Below are positions 52,189-60,658 of a stretch of DNA of 64,000 bases, in pieces (the stretch's first letter is position 1; the number at the start of each line of letters is the position of its first letter). The stretch covers positions 806,001-870,000 of the forward strand of contig CAHJWG010000001.1 of assembly GCA_903642215.1 (NCBI GenBank), in the 5' to 3' direction. This DNA comes from Sphingobacteriaceae bacterium (GTDB taxonomy: Bacteria; Bacteroidota; Bacteroidia; Sphingobacteriales; Sphingobacteriaceae). Both the position numbers and the translations under genes were made by a program. The notes below the pieces were generated by a model. It was given only the letters and a program-made list of their open reading frames with translations, was not told where the DNA came from and searched no databases.

Positions 52189-52791
52189 ATGGAAACGCAG
52201 GAAATCATGCAGTTATCAGATCTCGATCTTTCAAAAAGTTATACTTATGCGGATTACCTGCAGTGGAAATTTGATGAGCGGATTGAACTGATTAAAGGTA
52301 AAATATTTAAGATGAGTCCGGCACCGAGTTCTTTTCATCAGGATATTGCTGTAGAAATAACCAGAGTTTTTGCAAATTATCTCAAAGGAAAGTCTTGTAA
52401 AGTGTATTCCGCTCCTTTTGATGTACGGCTAACAAAAAAAACGTTGCTGAACGAAGATATAAAAACCGTTGTGCAGCCTGATATTTGTGTGATTTGCGAT
52501 CGCAGTAAAATTGATAAAGCAGGTTGCATCGGTGCGCCGGATATTGTGGTTGAGATTATTTCTCCGGGCAACAATAAAACGGAACTGCAAAATAAATTTG
52601 AGATTTACGAGGAGAATGGTGTGCAGGAATATTGGATTGTTTCTCCGCAGGATAAAACTTTTTTAAAATATACGCTGAATCAGGAAGGAGTTTATACAGC
52701 ATCAAAGCTGCTGCCTTCGGATGCGGAAGTAACCACACCAATTCTTCCTGGTTTTGTATTGAAGTTAGAGGATGTTTTTGCGGAAGATTGA
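52189..52791 (+). CDS. Uma2-family (DUF820) PD-(D/E)xK protein, copy 2
   Basis: 200 aa, ATG 52189. Same architecture and active-site residues as copy 1. From VRLTKKTLLNED to the C-terminus it is almost identical to copy 3, including at the DNA level (only scattered silent changes from about 52414). The block between SPAPS and APFDVRL (SFHQDIAVEITRVFANYLKG) differs in each copy. The 24 bases before the ATG are nearly the same as before copy 3, so the duplicated unit is 653 bp. Role unknown. Confidence 0.88.
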   Translation: METQEIMQLSDLDLSKSYTYADYLQWKFDERIELIKGKIFKMSPAPSSFHQDIAVEITRVFANYLKGKSCKVYSAPFDVRLTKKTLLNEDIKTVVQPDICVICDRSKIDKAGCIGAPDIVVEIISPGNNKTELQNKFEIYEENGVQEYWIVSPQDKTFLKYTLNQEGVYTASKLLPSDAEVTTPILPGFVLKLEDVFAED

Positions 52792-52841
52792 TAAGTATTT
52801 TGTAGCAGAGAACCATCAAAAGCAATTAAATTTATATCTAA

Positions 52842-53444
52842 ATGGAAACGCAGGAAATTATGCAATTCTCAGATCTCGATCTTTTAAAAAGTTATACTTA
52901 TGCTGATTATTTGCAATGGAAATTTAAAGAAAGATTAGAATTGATAAAAGGCAGGATTTTTAAAATGAGTCCGGCACCAAGTGTATATCATCAGGAGATT
53001 GCAGGTAATATCTATTTTGCATTAAAATCCTATTTACGTAAAAAGCAATGTAAAGTGTTTATTGCGCCTTTTGATGTACGGCTAACAAAAAAAACGTTGC
53101 TGAACGAAGATATAAAAACCGTTGTGCAGCCTGATATTTGTGTGATTTGCGATCGCAGTAAAATTGATAAAGCAGGTTGCATCGGTGCGCCGGATATTGT
53201 GGTTGAGATTATTTCTCCGGGCAACAATAAAACGGAACTGCAAAATAAATTTGAAATTTACGAGGAGAATGGCGTGCAGGAATATTGGATTGTTTCTCCG
53301 CAGGATAAAACCTTTTTAAAATATACGCTGAATCAGGAAGGAGTTTATATAGCATCAAAGCTGCTGCCTTCGGATGCTGAAGTAACCACACCAATTCTTC
53401 CGGGTTTTGTGTTGAAGCTGGAAGATGTGTTTGCGGAAGATTGA
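52842..53444 (+). CDS. Uma2-family (DUF820) PD-(D/E)xK protein, copy 3
   Basis: 200 aa, ATG 52842, exactly 653 bp after copy 2. N-terminus slightly diverged (LDLLKSYTYADYLQWKFKERLELIKGRIF), a unique middle block (VYHQEIAGNIYFALKSYLRK), then a C-terminal part nearly identical to copy 2. This mosaic pattern points to recent duplication or gene conversion with the middle block kept different. PD and E/K residues of the nuclease site are all present. Role unknown. Confidence 0.88.
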   Translation: METQEIMQFSDLDLLKSYTYADYLQWKFKERLELIKGRIFKMSPAPSVYHQEIAGNIYFALKSYLRKKQCKVFIAPFDVRLTKKTLLNEDIKTVVQPDICVICDRSKIDKAGCIGAPDIVVEIISPGNNKTELQNKFEIYEENGVQEYWIVSPQDKTFLKYTLNQEGVYIASKLLPSDAEVTTPILPGFVLKLEDVFAED

Positions 53445-53541
53445 TACATTTCAGTCCAAATTGTAAATTTTACTGCTTTTCTTTTAATCAAAACCATCTG
53501 TTTTTTTAGTGGTTATGCTTGTTCATATCGAACTTAAAATC

Positions 53542-54003
53542 ATGAAAAAAGCAATCTTTTCTATAGCCGTTATTTTTAGTGCTTTAGCCGTTTCTGCACA
53601 AACCAACACGAAACCTACCGACGGTGCTAAAAGCATTACACCAAAAGGTAAAATTTATGGTGAAAAAGTAGATGTAAAAACAGCACATCCAATCGGCGAT
53701 CTGGCTAAATATATGGGCCGCCGTCCGTCCATTACCACCACAGTTACAGGTAAAGTTGTTAAAGTTGAAAAAAGCGGCGAAACACTTACTATAAAGGACA
53801 ATACCGGCAAATCAATTCCTGTTGGTTTCCAGAAAGCAGGCTACAAATTCCCGCAAAGTTTAGTTGGTAAAACGATACTGATCGATGGTATAATTTCAAA
53901 GCAATATACCTCTACGGAGGGAACGCCCGCAGGTAGAAACAAAGGAAGTGAAGATGCCGGCGGTTATCGCATTGAGGCAAAAGGTATTCAGTTAATGAAC
54001 TAA
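53542..54003 (+). CDS. Secreted DUF4920-like protein
   Basis: 153 aa from ATG 53542 (MKKAIFSIAVIFSALAVSAQ); an upstream in-frame GTG at 53509 lacks signal-peptide logic. After the signal peptide: GKIYGEKVDVKTAHPIGDLAKYM, TTTVTGKVVKVEKSGETLTI and GYKFPQSLVGKTILIDGII, matching the layout of DUF4920, a small OB-like beta protein of Bacteroidota periplasm. Function unknown. Convergent with carB, with a bidirectional terminator between them. Confidence 0.75.
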   Translation: MKKAIFSIAVIFSALAVSAQTNTKPTDGAKSITPKGKIYGEKVDVKTAHPIGDLAKYMGRRPSITTTVTGKVVKVEKSGETLTIKDNTGKSIPVGFQKAGYKFPQSLVGKTILIDGIISKQYTSTEGTPAGRNKGSEDAGGYRIEAKGIQLMN

Positions 54004-54025
54004 ACCGATGCTTCTTTTATCAGGC

Positions 54026-54062
54026 AAAAAGCCACGTTTTCAATTAAGAAACGTGGCTTTTT
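54026..54062. terminator. Bidirectional terminator between the DUF4920 gene and carB
   Basis: AAAAAGCCACGTTT (54026-54039), 9-nt loop, AAACGTGGCTTTTT (54049-54062): perfect 14-bp stem with A and T tracts at its base. Dispersed motifs flank it in opposite orientation (54008-54019 and 54069-54080). Confidence 0.95.
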
Positions 54063-54082
54063 TATGGGTAAAAACAGTATTG

Positions 54083-56899
54083 CTACTTACTCAGATACAT
54101 TGATTTTTCTTTATAAAGATGGCGGAAATAAGGATCTTCCAAATCACGGATAAAACGGATTGCTTCTCCGGTAGATTTCATTTCCGGCCCTAATTCTTTG
54201 TTCACTTCCGGGAATTTATCGAACGAGAAAACAGGTTCTTTAATGGCGTAACCAACAAGTTTTCTTTCAATCGTAAAATCTTTCAGCATGTTCGCTTCCA
54301 GCATAATTTTCGCTGCAATGTTGATGTAAGGCACATCATAAGCTTTAGCGATAAAAGGAACGGTGCGTGATGCACGCGGGTTTGCTTCAATCACAAAAAC
54401 TTCTTCATTTTTTATAGCGAATTGAATGTTGAGCAAACCTCTTACATTCAGTGCTTTGGATATTTTGATCGTATGTTCTTCCATTTGCCTGATCACATTA
54501 TCCGATAAATTAAACGGCGGCAAAACCGCACTCGAATCTCCCGAATGGATACCCGCAGGTTCAATATGTTCCATTAAACCGATGATGTGCACATCTTCAC
54601 CGTCACCGATAGAATCAGATTCGGCTTCTTCCGCTCGATCCAGGAAATGATCAATTAAAACACGGTTTCCGGGAAGGTTTTTAAGCAGATTAACAACCGC
54701 TTTCTCCAGATCTTCATCATTAATTACGATGCTCATACCTTGTCCGCCCAGTACATAACTTGGCCGAACCAAAACCGGATAACCAACTTGATGCGCCACA
54801 ACCAATGCTTCTTCGGCACTTTCGGCAACACCATATTTTGGATAAGGAATTCCTAATTCTTTCAGCAAATCAGAAAAACGGCCGCGATCTTCGGCAATAT
54901 CCATATTATCGTAAGAAGTTCCGATAATTTTGATGCCATGCTCGTGCAGCTTTTCAGCCATTTTTAAAGCTGTTTGTCCGCCAAGCTGAACGATTACACC
55001 AACCGGTTTTTCCAGTTCGATAATCTCCCGAACGTGTTCCCAGAAAACCGGCTCAAAATATAATTTATCGGCCATATTGAAATCCGTAGAAACCGTTTCC
55101 GGATTGCAGTTAATCATAATGGATTCAAAACCGCATTCTTTTGCAGCCAATAATCCGTGTACACAACTGTAATCAAACTCAATTCCTTGTCCGATTCTAT
55201 TCGGACCGGAACCGAGAACAATAATTTTTTTCTTGTCGGAAACAATAGACTCGTTTTCGCCTTCGTAAGTAGAATAATAATAAGGCGTTTTTGCCTGAAA
55301 CTCAGCTGCACAAGTGTCTACCATTTTATAAACGCGGTGCAAGCCCAGTTCTTTGCGACGTTGGTAAACATCTTCCTCGCTTACGTGCTGTAAAATATAA
55401 GCAATCTGCGCATCAGAAAAGCCTTTTTGTTTTAAAGTGAAGAAGAAATCTCGCGGGATATTATTTAAAGAGTAACGGCGAAGTTCGATTTCCAAATTAA
55501 CAACTTCCTGAATCTGGTTTAAAAACCAGCGATCAATTTTGGTTACTTTTCGCACAGATTCTATCGGCACGCCTAAACTTAAAGCATCATAAATATGGAA
55601 TAATCTGTCCCAGCTCGGATGCTCCAAACTGTGCATAATTTCTTCCAGATTTCTGCTTTGGCGGCCATCAGCACCTAAACCGGCGCGGCCAATTTCCAAA
55701 CTCTGACAAGCTTTTTGCAATGCTTCGATAAAGCTGCGGCCAATTCCCATTACTTCACCAACAGATTTCATCTGTAAACCAAGCTCTTTATTGGCACCCT
55801 TAAATTTATCAAAATTCCAGCGCGGGATTTTTACGATCACGTAATCCAGCGTTGGCTCAAAATAAGCAGAAGTTGTTTTGGTAATCTGATTTTGCAGTTC
55901 ATCCAAGTTAAAACCTATCGCTAATTTGGCCGCAATTTTGGCAATCGGATAACCGGTTGCTTTGGAAGCCAGTGCTGATGAACGCGAAACACGCGGATTA
56001 ATTTCAATCGCAATAATATCATCATTTACCGGATTTACGGAGAATTGAACGTTACAACCGCCCGCAAAATTACCGATGGCGCGCATCATTTTTATGGCTT
56101 GGTTACGCATTTCCTGGTAAGCGCGATCGCTCAAAGTCATGGCCGGCGCAACCGTAATCGAATCGCCGGTGTGGATGCCCATCGGATCGAAATTTTCGAT
56201 AGAACAAATGATGATGACGTTATCGCGGTTATCGCGCAGCAACTCCAGTTCAAATTCTTTCCAGCCGATTACTGCTTTCTCCACCAAAACTTCATGCGTT
56301 GGCGAGGCTTGCAAACCGCGACTTAACGCCGCATCAAATTCTTCTTTTTTGTGTACAAAACCGCCGCCGCTTCCGCCTAAAGTATAACTTGGCCGAATTA
56401 CCAGCGGGAAACCGATTAATTGTGCAGCTTCTTTTCCTTCTAAAAAAGAGTTGGCAATTTTTGAAGGTGCCACACCAACGCCGATATCAACCATCAGCTG
56501 GCGAAATTCTTCGCGATTCTCCGTTTTTTCAATAGCAGCAATATCAACCCCAATAATTTTTACACCATATTTTTGCCAGATGCCGCGTTCTTCGGCTTCT
56601 TTACATAAGTTTAAAGCCGTTTGGCCGCCCATGGTTGGCAGCACGGCATCAATTTTACGTTCCTGTAAAATGATTTCCAGGCTGTCGCAATTTAGCGGAA
56701 GCAGGTAAACATTGTCGGCAATTACTTTATCCGTCATGATTGTTGCCGGGTTGCTGTTGATGATCGAAACTTCGATACCTTCATCTTTTAAAGAAAGCGA
56801 AGCTTGCGATCCGGCATAATCAAATTCGCAGGCCTGACCAATCACAATAGGGCCGGAGCCAATAATCAAAACGGAATTGATGGAAGTATTTCTGGGCAT
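54083..56899 (-). CDS. carB: Carbamoyl-phosphate synthase, large subunit
   Basis: 938 aa. Two homologous ATP-grasp halves: VLIIGSGPIVIGQACEFDYAGSQA with VIRPSYTLGGSGGGF in the first and VLGSGPNRIGQGIEFDYSCVH with VRPSYVLGGQGMSIV in the second. It makes carbamoyl phosphate for arginine and pyrimidines with CarA. The C-terminal MGS-like allosteric domain (about 130 residues in E. coli CarB, 1073 aa) is absent: the protein ends shortly after GPEMKSTGEAI. I recall similar lengths in other Bacteroidota, so this is likely lineage-typical rather than a truncation. Promoter and leader hairpin at 56985-57015. Confidence 0.96.
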   Translation of the reverse strand: MPRNTSINSVLIIGSGPIVIGQACEFDYAGSQASLSLKDEGIEVSIINSNPATIMTDKVIADNVYLLPLNCDSLEIILQERKIDAVLPTMGGQTALNLCKEAEERGIWQKYGVKIIGVDIAAIEKTENREEFRQLMVDIGVGVAPSKIANSFLEGKEAAQLIGFPLVIRPSYTLGGSGGGFVHKKEEFDAALSRGLQASPTHEVLVEKAVIGWKEFELELLRDNRDNVIIICSIENFDPMGIHTGDSITVAPAMTLSDRAYQEMRNQAIKMMRAIGNFAGGCNVQFSVNPVNDDIIAIEINPRVSRSSALASKATGYPIAKIAAKLAIGFNLDELQNQITKTTSAYFEPTLDYVIVKIPRWNFDKFKGANKELGLQMKSVGEVMGIGRSFIEALQKACQSLEIGRAGLGADGRQSRNLEEIMHSLEHPSWDRLFHIYDALSLGVPIESVRKVTKIDRWFLNQIQEVVNLEIELRRYSLNNIPRDFFFTLKQKGFSDAQIAYILQHVSEEDVYQRRKELGLHRVYKMVDTCAAEFQAKTPYYYSTYEGENESIVSDKKKIIVLGSGPNRIGQGIEFDYSCVHGLLAAKECGFESIMINCNPETVSTDFNMADKLYFEPVFWEHVREIIELEKPVGVIVQLGGQTALKMAEKLHEHGIKIIGTSYDNMDIAEDRGRFSDLLKELGIPYPKYGVAESAEEALVVAHQVGYPVLVRPSYVLGGQGMSIVINDEDLEKAVVNLLKNLPGNRVLIDHFLDRAEEAESDSIGDGEDVHIIGLMEHIEPAGIHSGDSSAVLPPFNLSDNVIRQMEEHTIKISKALNVRGLLNIQFAIKNEEVFVIEANPRASRTVPFIAKAYDVPYINIAAKIMLEANMLKDFTIERKLVGYAIKEPVFSFDKFPEVNKELGPEMKSTGEAIRFIRDLEDPYFRHLYKEKSMYLSK

Positions 56900-56984
56900 T
56901 GGGCTTTTTATCGTAAAAAGTTATGAGTTGAACGTATAAAACAAATCAACTAAAACCAGGATTTCCTACGCAAAAGGATGAGAA

Positions 56985-57015
56985 ATCCCGACTTGTTTGT
57001 CGGGATGCAAAGGTA
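56985..57015 (-). promoter_or_regulatory. carB promoter -7 box and 5'-terminal leader hairpin
   Basis: Minus-strand TACCTTTG (57008-57015) followed at once by ATCCCGAC, loop AAACAA, GTCGGGAT (56985-57006), a perfect 8-bp hairpin at the predicted 5' end of a ~100-nt leader. It may stabilise the mRNA or take part in regulation. Confidence 0.6.
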
Positions 57016-57126
57016 GTTTTTTTGAGGATTTTTTATCTACCTAATGCAAAATTTATGAACACAAACTACTTCGTCGGGTGAGGTTTTTTGTTTTAATAAA
57101 ATATGTACTTTGTAAAAAATTAAATT

Positions 57127-57558
57127 ATGAAAAAAACATTTACAATAGCAGTGTCGATCTTATTAATTTCCTGTAGCGTTAAGGAAAAATAAGATAAAAA
57201 AAACAATTGATGACTTTGCAAAAAATAAATACAAAGGATTTGAATCTGGAGAAATTGTAAAGATTGATACGACATTCGGAGAGATTAAAAACATGAAGCG
57301 ATGGATTCACTCTTTATTGTGGAAGCAGATTTGTTAGATATCAAAAACTTAACATTAGAAGACCAGGGAATCAACCTAAAAAAAGTAGATAGTATAAGTG
57401 CAAAAATTAAAGCAATTATGAAATCAGAAAAAAAGGTAGAGCCAGTAAAATTTATTGTTAAATATCAGATGACGGTTAATCACCAAGCAATTCGAATCAG
57501 TACTGTTATGAATCCAAAATTGCAAATATTACAAGTAGATACAATCACAGCCCTCTAA
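57127..57558 (+). pseudogene. Decayed small lipoprotein gene
   Basis: ATG 57127 opens a lipoprotein signal (MKKTFTIAVSILLISCSVKEK, split here: hydrophobic core then lipobox LISC) that stops after 21 codons at 57190. In the +1 frame coding resumes (KIKKTIDDFAKNKYKGFES, VKIDTTFGEIKNMK) and around 57299 it shifts again into the frame of ATG 57301, giving an 85-residue tail (MDSLFIVEADLLDIKNLTLE ... VDTITAL). Two frameshifts therefore separate three pieces of what reads as one ~140-aa protein. No family recognised. The 217-bp gap after it holds two motif copies and a degenerate one. Confidence 0.6.
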
Positions 57559-57743
57559 AAAATATCAAAATCATACATTTCAACACAAAAAAACAGGCGA
57601 TAAAAGAAGCAAGGTAAAGTTTCGATTTCATAAGTTTAAGAAGGACATAAATATAGATACTGCTTTTAATGATTAAAATTAGGTATTAGTTAAATCAACA
57701 TAAATATTACAGCATTAAAAGAAGCATTGCGATCCGAAAATAT

Positions 57744-57751
57744 TATTTTTG
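57744..57751 (+). promoter_or_regulatory. -7 box of the M13 peptidase gene
   Basis: TATTTTTG, 24 bp before the ATG at 57776. It overlaps the TTG (57749) that would be the longest start. Confidence 0.5.
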
Positions 57752-57775
57752 GATAACAGAATCTTAACAGAACAC

Positions 57776-59818
57776 ATGAAATTTAAACATTGTACTTACA
57801 TTTCCATCGGCTTTTTTTCGCTTGCTTTATTTAGTTCTGCTGCCGTAAAAGCGCAAATTAAAAAAGCCAACGATCCGGTTTATCAAAACCTCGACCCTTC
57901 TGTAAAACCCGGTGATAACTTTTTTGAATATGCCAACGGCGGCTGGATCAAAAAAAATCCGATACCGGCGGCGTATGCAAGCTGGGGAATTGGTAATGTG
58001 GTAAGCGAGGATTTGCGCGACCGGCTAAAAAAAATTAACGAAGATGCCGAAAAAGCCAATGCGGCAAAAGGCACGAACACACAAAAAATAGGTGATTTTT
58101 ATTACAGTGGAATGGATACCGTTACGATAGAAAAACTGGGTATCAATGCTATTAAACCACAGCTGGATCGTATCGATCAAATTAAAACCAAGCAGGATGT
58201 GCTGGACGCAGCCGCTTATTTAACTACCATCGGCGTACGTAATTTTATTGGTACAGGCGTTGGCCAGGATGCAAAAAACAGTGTGAAAATGATGCTGCAG
58301 TTCCGGCAGGCTGGTTTGGGTTTGCCTAACCGCGACTATTATTTTAAAACCGATGCCCGCACCACTAAAATCAGGAATGATTATGCGCAGCAGCACTTGC
58401 CAACGATGCTTAAACTTTCGGGCTTAAATGATCCTGCTGCGGCCAATGCTGTTTTTACCATAGAAAAATCATTGGCGGATAGTAGCCGTACGCTGGTTGC
58501 CCTGCGCGATCAGTATAAAAACTATAATAAAATGCCGATTGCCAAGCTAAATCAGCTTACGCCGCACATCTACTGGACAAATTTGTTCCCTAAAATGGGA
58601 TTAAATAATGTTGATAGCGTAATTGTTGGCCAGCCGGAATTCTATAGCAATTTAGATAAAGCTGTAACGCAATTTTCTGTTGCTGATTGGAAAGCTTATT
58701 TGCGCTGGAAGCTGGTTTCGGCTTATGCTTCCAATTTAAGCAAGGATTTTGAAAATGAAAATTTCCGCTTCTCCGGAACGGTTTTATCCGGAAGGAAAGA
58801 ACAATTGCCGCGCTGGAAACGGGTTTTGGATAATGAAGGCGGTTTAATGGGCGAATTGTTGGGACAGCTTTTTGTGAAAGAATATTTCCCGGCAACGAGC
58901 AAAAAACGCTACGCAGATATGGTGGAAGCCATCCGCACGGCTTATAAAGAGCATATCGAAAAACTGGATTGGATGAGCCCGGCCACCAAACAAAAAGCAT
59001 TGATAAAGCTGGCTGCCGTGCATCCTAAAGTGGGTTACCCGGATCAGTGGAAAGATTTTTCGGCGTTGCAGATCAGCCGCGAATCTTACGCACAAAACGT
59101 AATGAACGGCCGCAACTGGCAGTATTTAGAAAACATCCGTAAGCTGGGCAAACCGGTTAATCATGCCGAATGGAACATGACACCGCAAACTTACAACGCC
59201 AATTATAGTCCCTCAAACAATGAAATTACCTTGCCGGCTGCACAATTTATAATTCCGGGAATAAAAGATGCGGATGTGGACGATGCCGTTGCTTACGGTT
59301 ATGTTGCCGCTTCTACCATCGGCCACGAAATTACACACGGATTTGATGACCAGGGCCGCCAATACGATGCTAAAGGAAACCTGAAAGCCTGGTGGACACC
59401 GCAGGATTCGGTGAAATTTACCCAGCGTGCACAAAAATTAGTCGATCAATTTAACGGTTATAAAGTGCTGGATAGTTTACATGTAAACGGAAAAGCGACT
59501 TTAGGCGAAAATATTGCCGATCTGGGTGGGATTGTGCTGGGTTTAGATGCCTTTAAAAAGACGGCCCAATATAAAAGCGGCAAAACCATCAACGGTTTAA
59601 CACCAATTCAACGCTTCTTTTTGGGCTATTCTTTGGGCTGGTTAGGCCACACACGTGATGAAGCTTTGGCCAACCAAATTTTAACCGATGTGCATTCACC
59701 TGGATATTTACGGGTTAACGCTCCTTTTTCTGATGTGGACGAATTTTATACCGCTTTTAACATTAAAAAAGGTGATCCGATGTGGATTGATCCGGCTAAA
59801 CGGGTGAAAATCTGGTAA
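57776..59818 (+). CDS. M13 family (neprilysin-like) metallopeptidase
   Basis: 680 aa from ATG 57776 (MKFKHCTYISIGFFSLALFS...VKAQ, a signal peptide); the TTG 27 bases earlier overlaps the -7 box. Zinc site: HEITHGFDDQG (HExxH) with third ligand Glu in GENIADLGG, and NANYSPSNNEI (substrate-binding Asn). The C-terminal end DPMWIDPAKRVKIW is normal, although neprilysins typically end with a CxxW. It cuts oligopeptides in the periplasm. Monocistronic; a terminator follows. Confidence 0.96.
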   Translation: MKFKHCTYISIGFFSLALFSSAAVKAQIKKANDPVYQNLDPSVKPGDNFFEYANGGWIKKNPIPAAYASWGIGNVVSEDLRDRLKKINEDAEKANAAKGTNTQKIGDFYYSGMDTVTIEKLGINAIKPQLDRIDQIKTKQDVLDAAAYLTTIGVRNFIGTGVGQDAKNSVKMMLQFRQAGLGLPNRDYYFKTDARTTKIRNDYAQQHLPTMLKLSGLNDPAAANAVFTIEKSLADSSRTLVALRDQYKNYNKMPIAKLNQLTPHIYWTNLFPKMGLNNVDSVIVGQPEFYSNLDKAVTQFSVADWKAYLRWKLVSAYASNLSKDFENENFRFSGTVLSGRKEQLPRWKRVLDNEGGLMGELLGQLFVKEYFPATSKKRYADMVEAIRTAYKEHIEKLDWMSPATKQKALIKLAAVHPKVGYPDQWKDFSALQISRESYAQNVMNGRNWQYLENIRKLGKPVNHAEWNMTPQTYNANYSPSNNEITLPAAQFIIPGIKDADVDDAVAYGYVAASTIGHEITHGFDDQGRQYDAKGNLKAWWTPQDSVKFTQRAQKLVDQFNGYKVLDSLHVNGKATLGENIADLGGIVLGLDAFKKTAQYKSGKTINGLTPIQRFFLGYSLGWLGHTRDEALANQILTDVHSPGYLRVNAPFSDVDEFYTAFNIKKGDPMWIDPAKRVKIW

Positions 59819-59842
59819 CTCAAAAATCAAGTTTAAATTTAC

Positions 59843-59871
59843 AGCGATGGATAAAATTCATCGCTTTTTTT
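59843..59871 (+). terminator. Terminator after the M13 peptidase gene
   Basis: AGCGATG (59843-59849) pairs with CATCGCT (59859-59865), with GA/TT closing inside, followed by T7. Confidence 0.9.
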
Positions 59872-59884
59872 ATGCCTGTAAAAC

Positions 59885-59892
59885 TACCTTTG
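59885..59892 (+). promoter_or_regulatory. -7 box of pnuC, 4 nt from the first ATG
   Basis: TACCTTTG, then TTTT and ATG at 59897. Confidence 0.5.
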
Positions 59893-59896
59893 TTTT

Positions 59897-60505
59897 ATGC
59901 TGATGAATACTTTTTCTGAGTGGATTAGTGCGCAAAACCCGCTCGAAGTTATCGGTGTAATTACCGGAATTCTATGCGTTTATTTGGCAGCAAAAAATGT
60001 GATCTGGAACTGGCCTTTCGCCATCATCAGCGTGGCCATTTATATTTTTATTTTTTGGAAAGCGAAGTTGTATGCTGATATGGGTTTGCAGTTTTATTTC
60101 CTGGCGATGAACACTTACGGCTGGTATTTTTGGAGCAGGAAGCCAAAATCAGAAGAAAAAGTCTCGGTGCTGCGCATTACTTCCAAAGAAATTATTTTAT
60201 CTGTAATTGGCATCATTTTGTTTACTGTAATTTTAGGTTTTATGCTGAAAAAAGGAACCGATGCCGCTTTCCCGTTTATCGACAGCTTTTGTACAGCCTG
60301 TAGTTTAATTGGCCAAGTGTTTCTCGCCCGTAAAGTATTGGAAAACTGGCTGATCTGGGTTTTTGTGGATGTAATTTATGTAGTTGTTTACACCACTAAA
60401 AACCTGCATTTAACGGCTGGCATGTACGCTTTGTATTTTGTAATCGCTGCTTTGGGTTACCGTGATTGGCGGCGGGATTATCGATTGCAGGAAGCAGAAA
60501 GTTAA
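59897..60505 (+). CDS. pnuC: Nicotinamide riboside transporter PnuC
   Basis: 202 aa from ATG 59897; ATG 59903 (MNTFSEW) is an equally good start. PnuC hallmarks: ITGILCVYLAAKNVIWNWPFAIISVAIYI, FYFLAMNTYGWYFW, and WLIWVFVDVIYVVVYTTKNL with the W-NW-F and W.W..-D-Y type motifs lining the substrate path. About seven hydrophobic segments. It takes up nicotinamide riboside by facilitated diffusion, trapped by phosphorylation; the next gene encodes a matching kinase. Confidence 0.95.
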   Translation: MLMNTFSEWISAQNPLEVIGVITGILCVYLAAKNVIWNWPFAIISVAIYIFIFWKAKLYADMGLQFYFLAMNTYGWYFWSRKPKSEEKVSVLRITSKEIILSVIGIILFTVILGFMLKKGTDAAFPFIDSFCTACSLIGQVFLARKVLENWLIWVFVDVIYVVVYTTKNLHLTAGMYALYFVIAALGYRDWRRDYRLQEAES

Positions 60506-60524
60506 TCATCGTAATTTTCACGCC

Positions 60525-60647
60525 AGTGAGATGCCGAAACAAGTTCTGCATGACAAAGTTGAAAGACTTTTACTAACCTAAATTTATACCGATAAAAGAA
60601 GCATTACGTTTTGAAAGAAGATTTCTCCCTACGGTCGAAATGACAAA
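60525..60647 (+). repeat. Two half-palindromes flanking a dispersed 12-mer
   Basis: 60525-60555 matches the right arm of the AAACAAGTTCTGCATGACAA element (10839). 60613-60647 matches the right arm of the TTTCTCCC...GGTCGAAATGACA element (22440, 45543). Between them lies TAAAAGAAGCAT (60593-60604). Only the right-hand halves are present. The array sits between pnuC and the kinase gene, both plus strand. Confidence 0.8.
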
Positions 60648-60658
60648 AACAGAAAAAA

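Noticed and set aside
51531-53444. Possible CRISPR-like or phage-linked array because of three repeated units
   Set aside because: The repeat unit is a whole 653-bp gene, not a short repeat with spacers; no cas genes.
54426-56708. Several open frames of 74-93 aa on the plus strand across carB
   Set aside because: Shadows of carB in antisense frames; no family features, no start context. Similar shadows under recG, tsf, pyk, radA and others were dropped.
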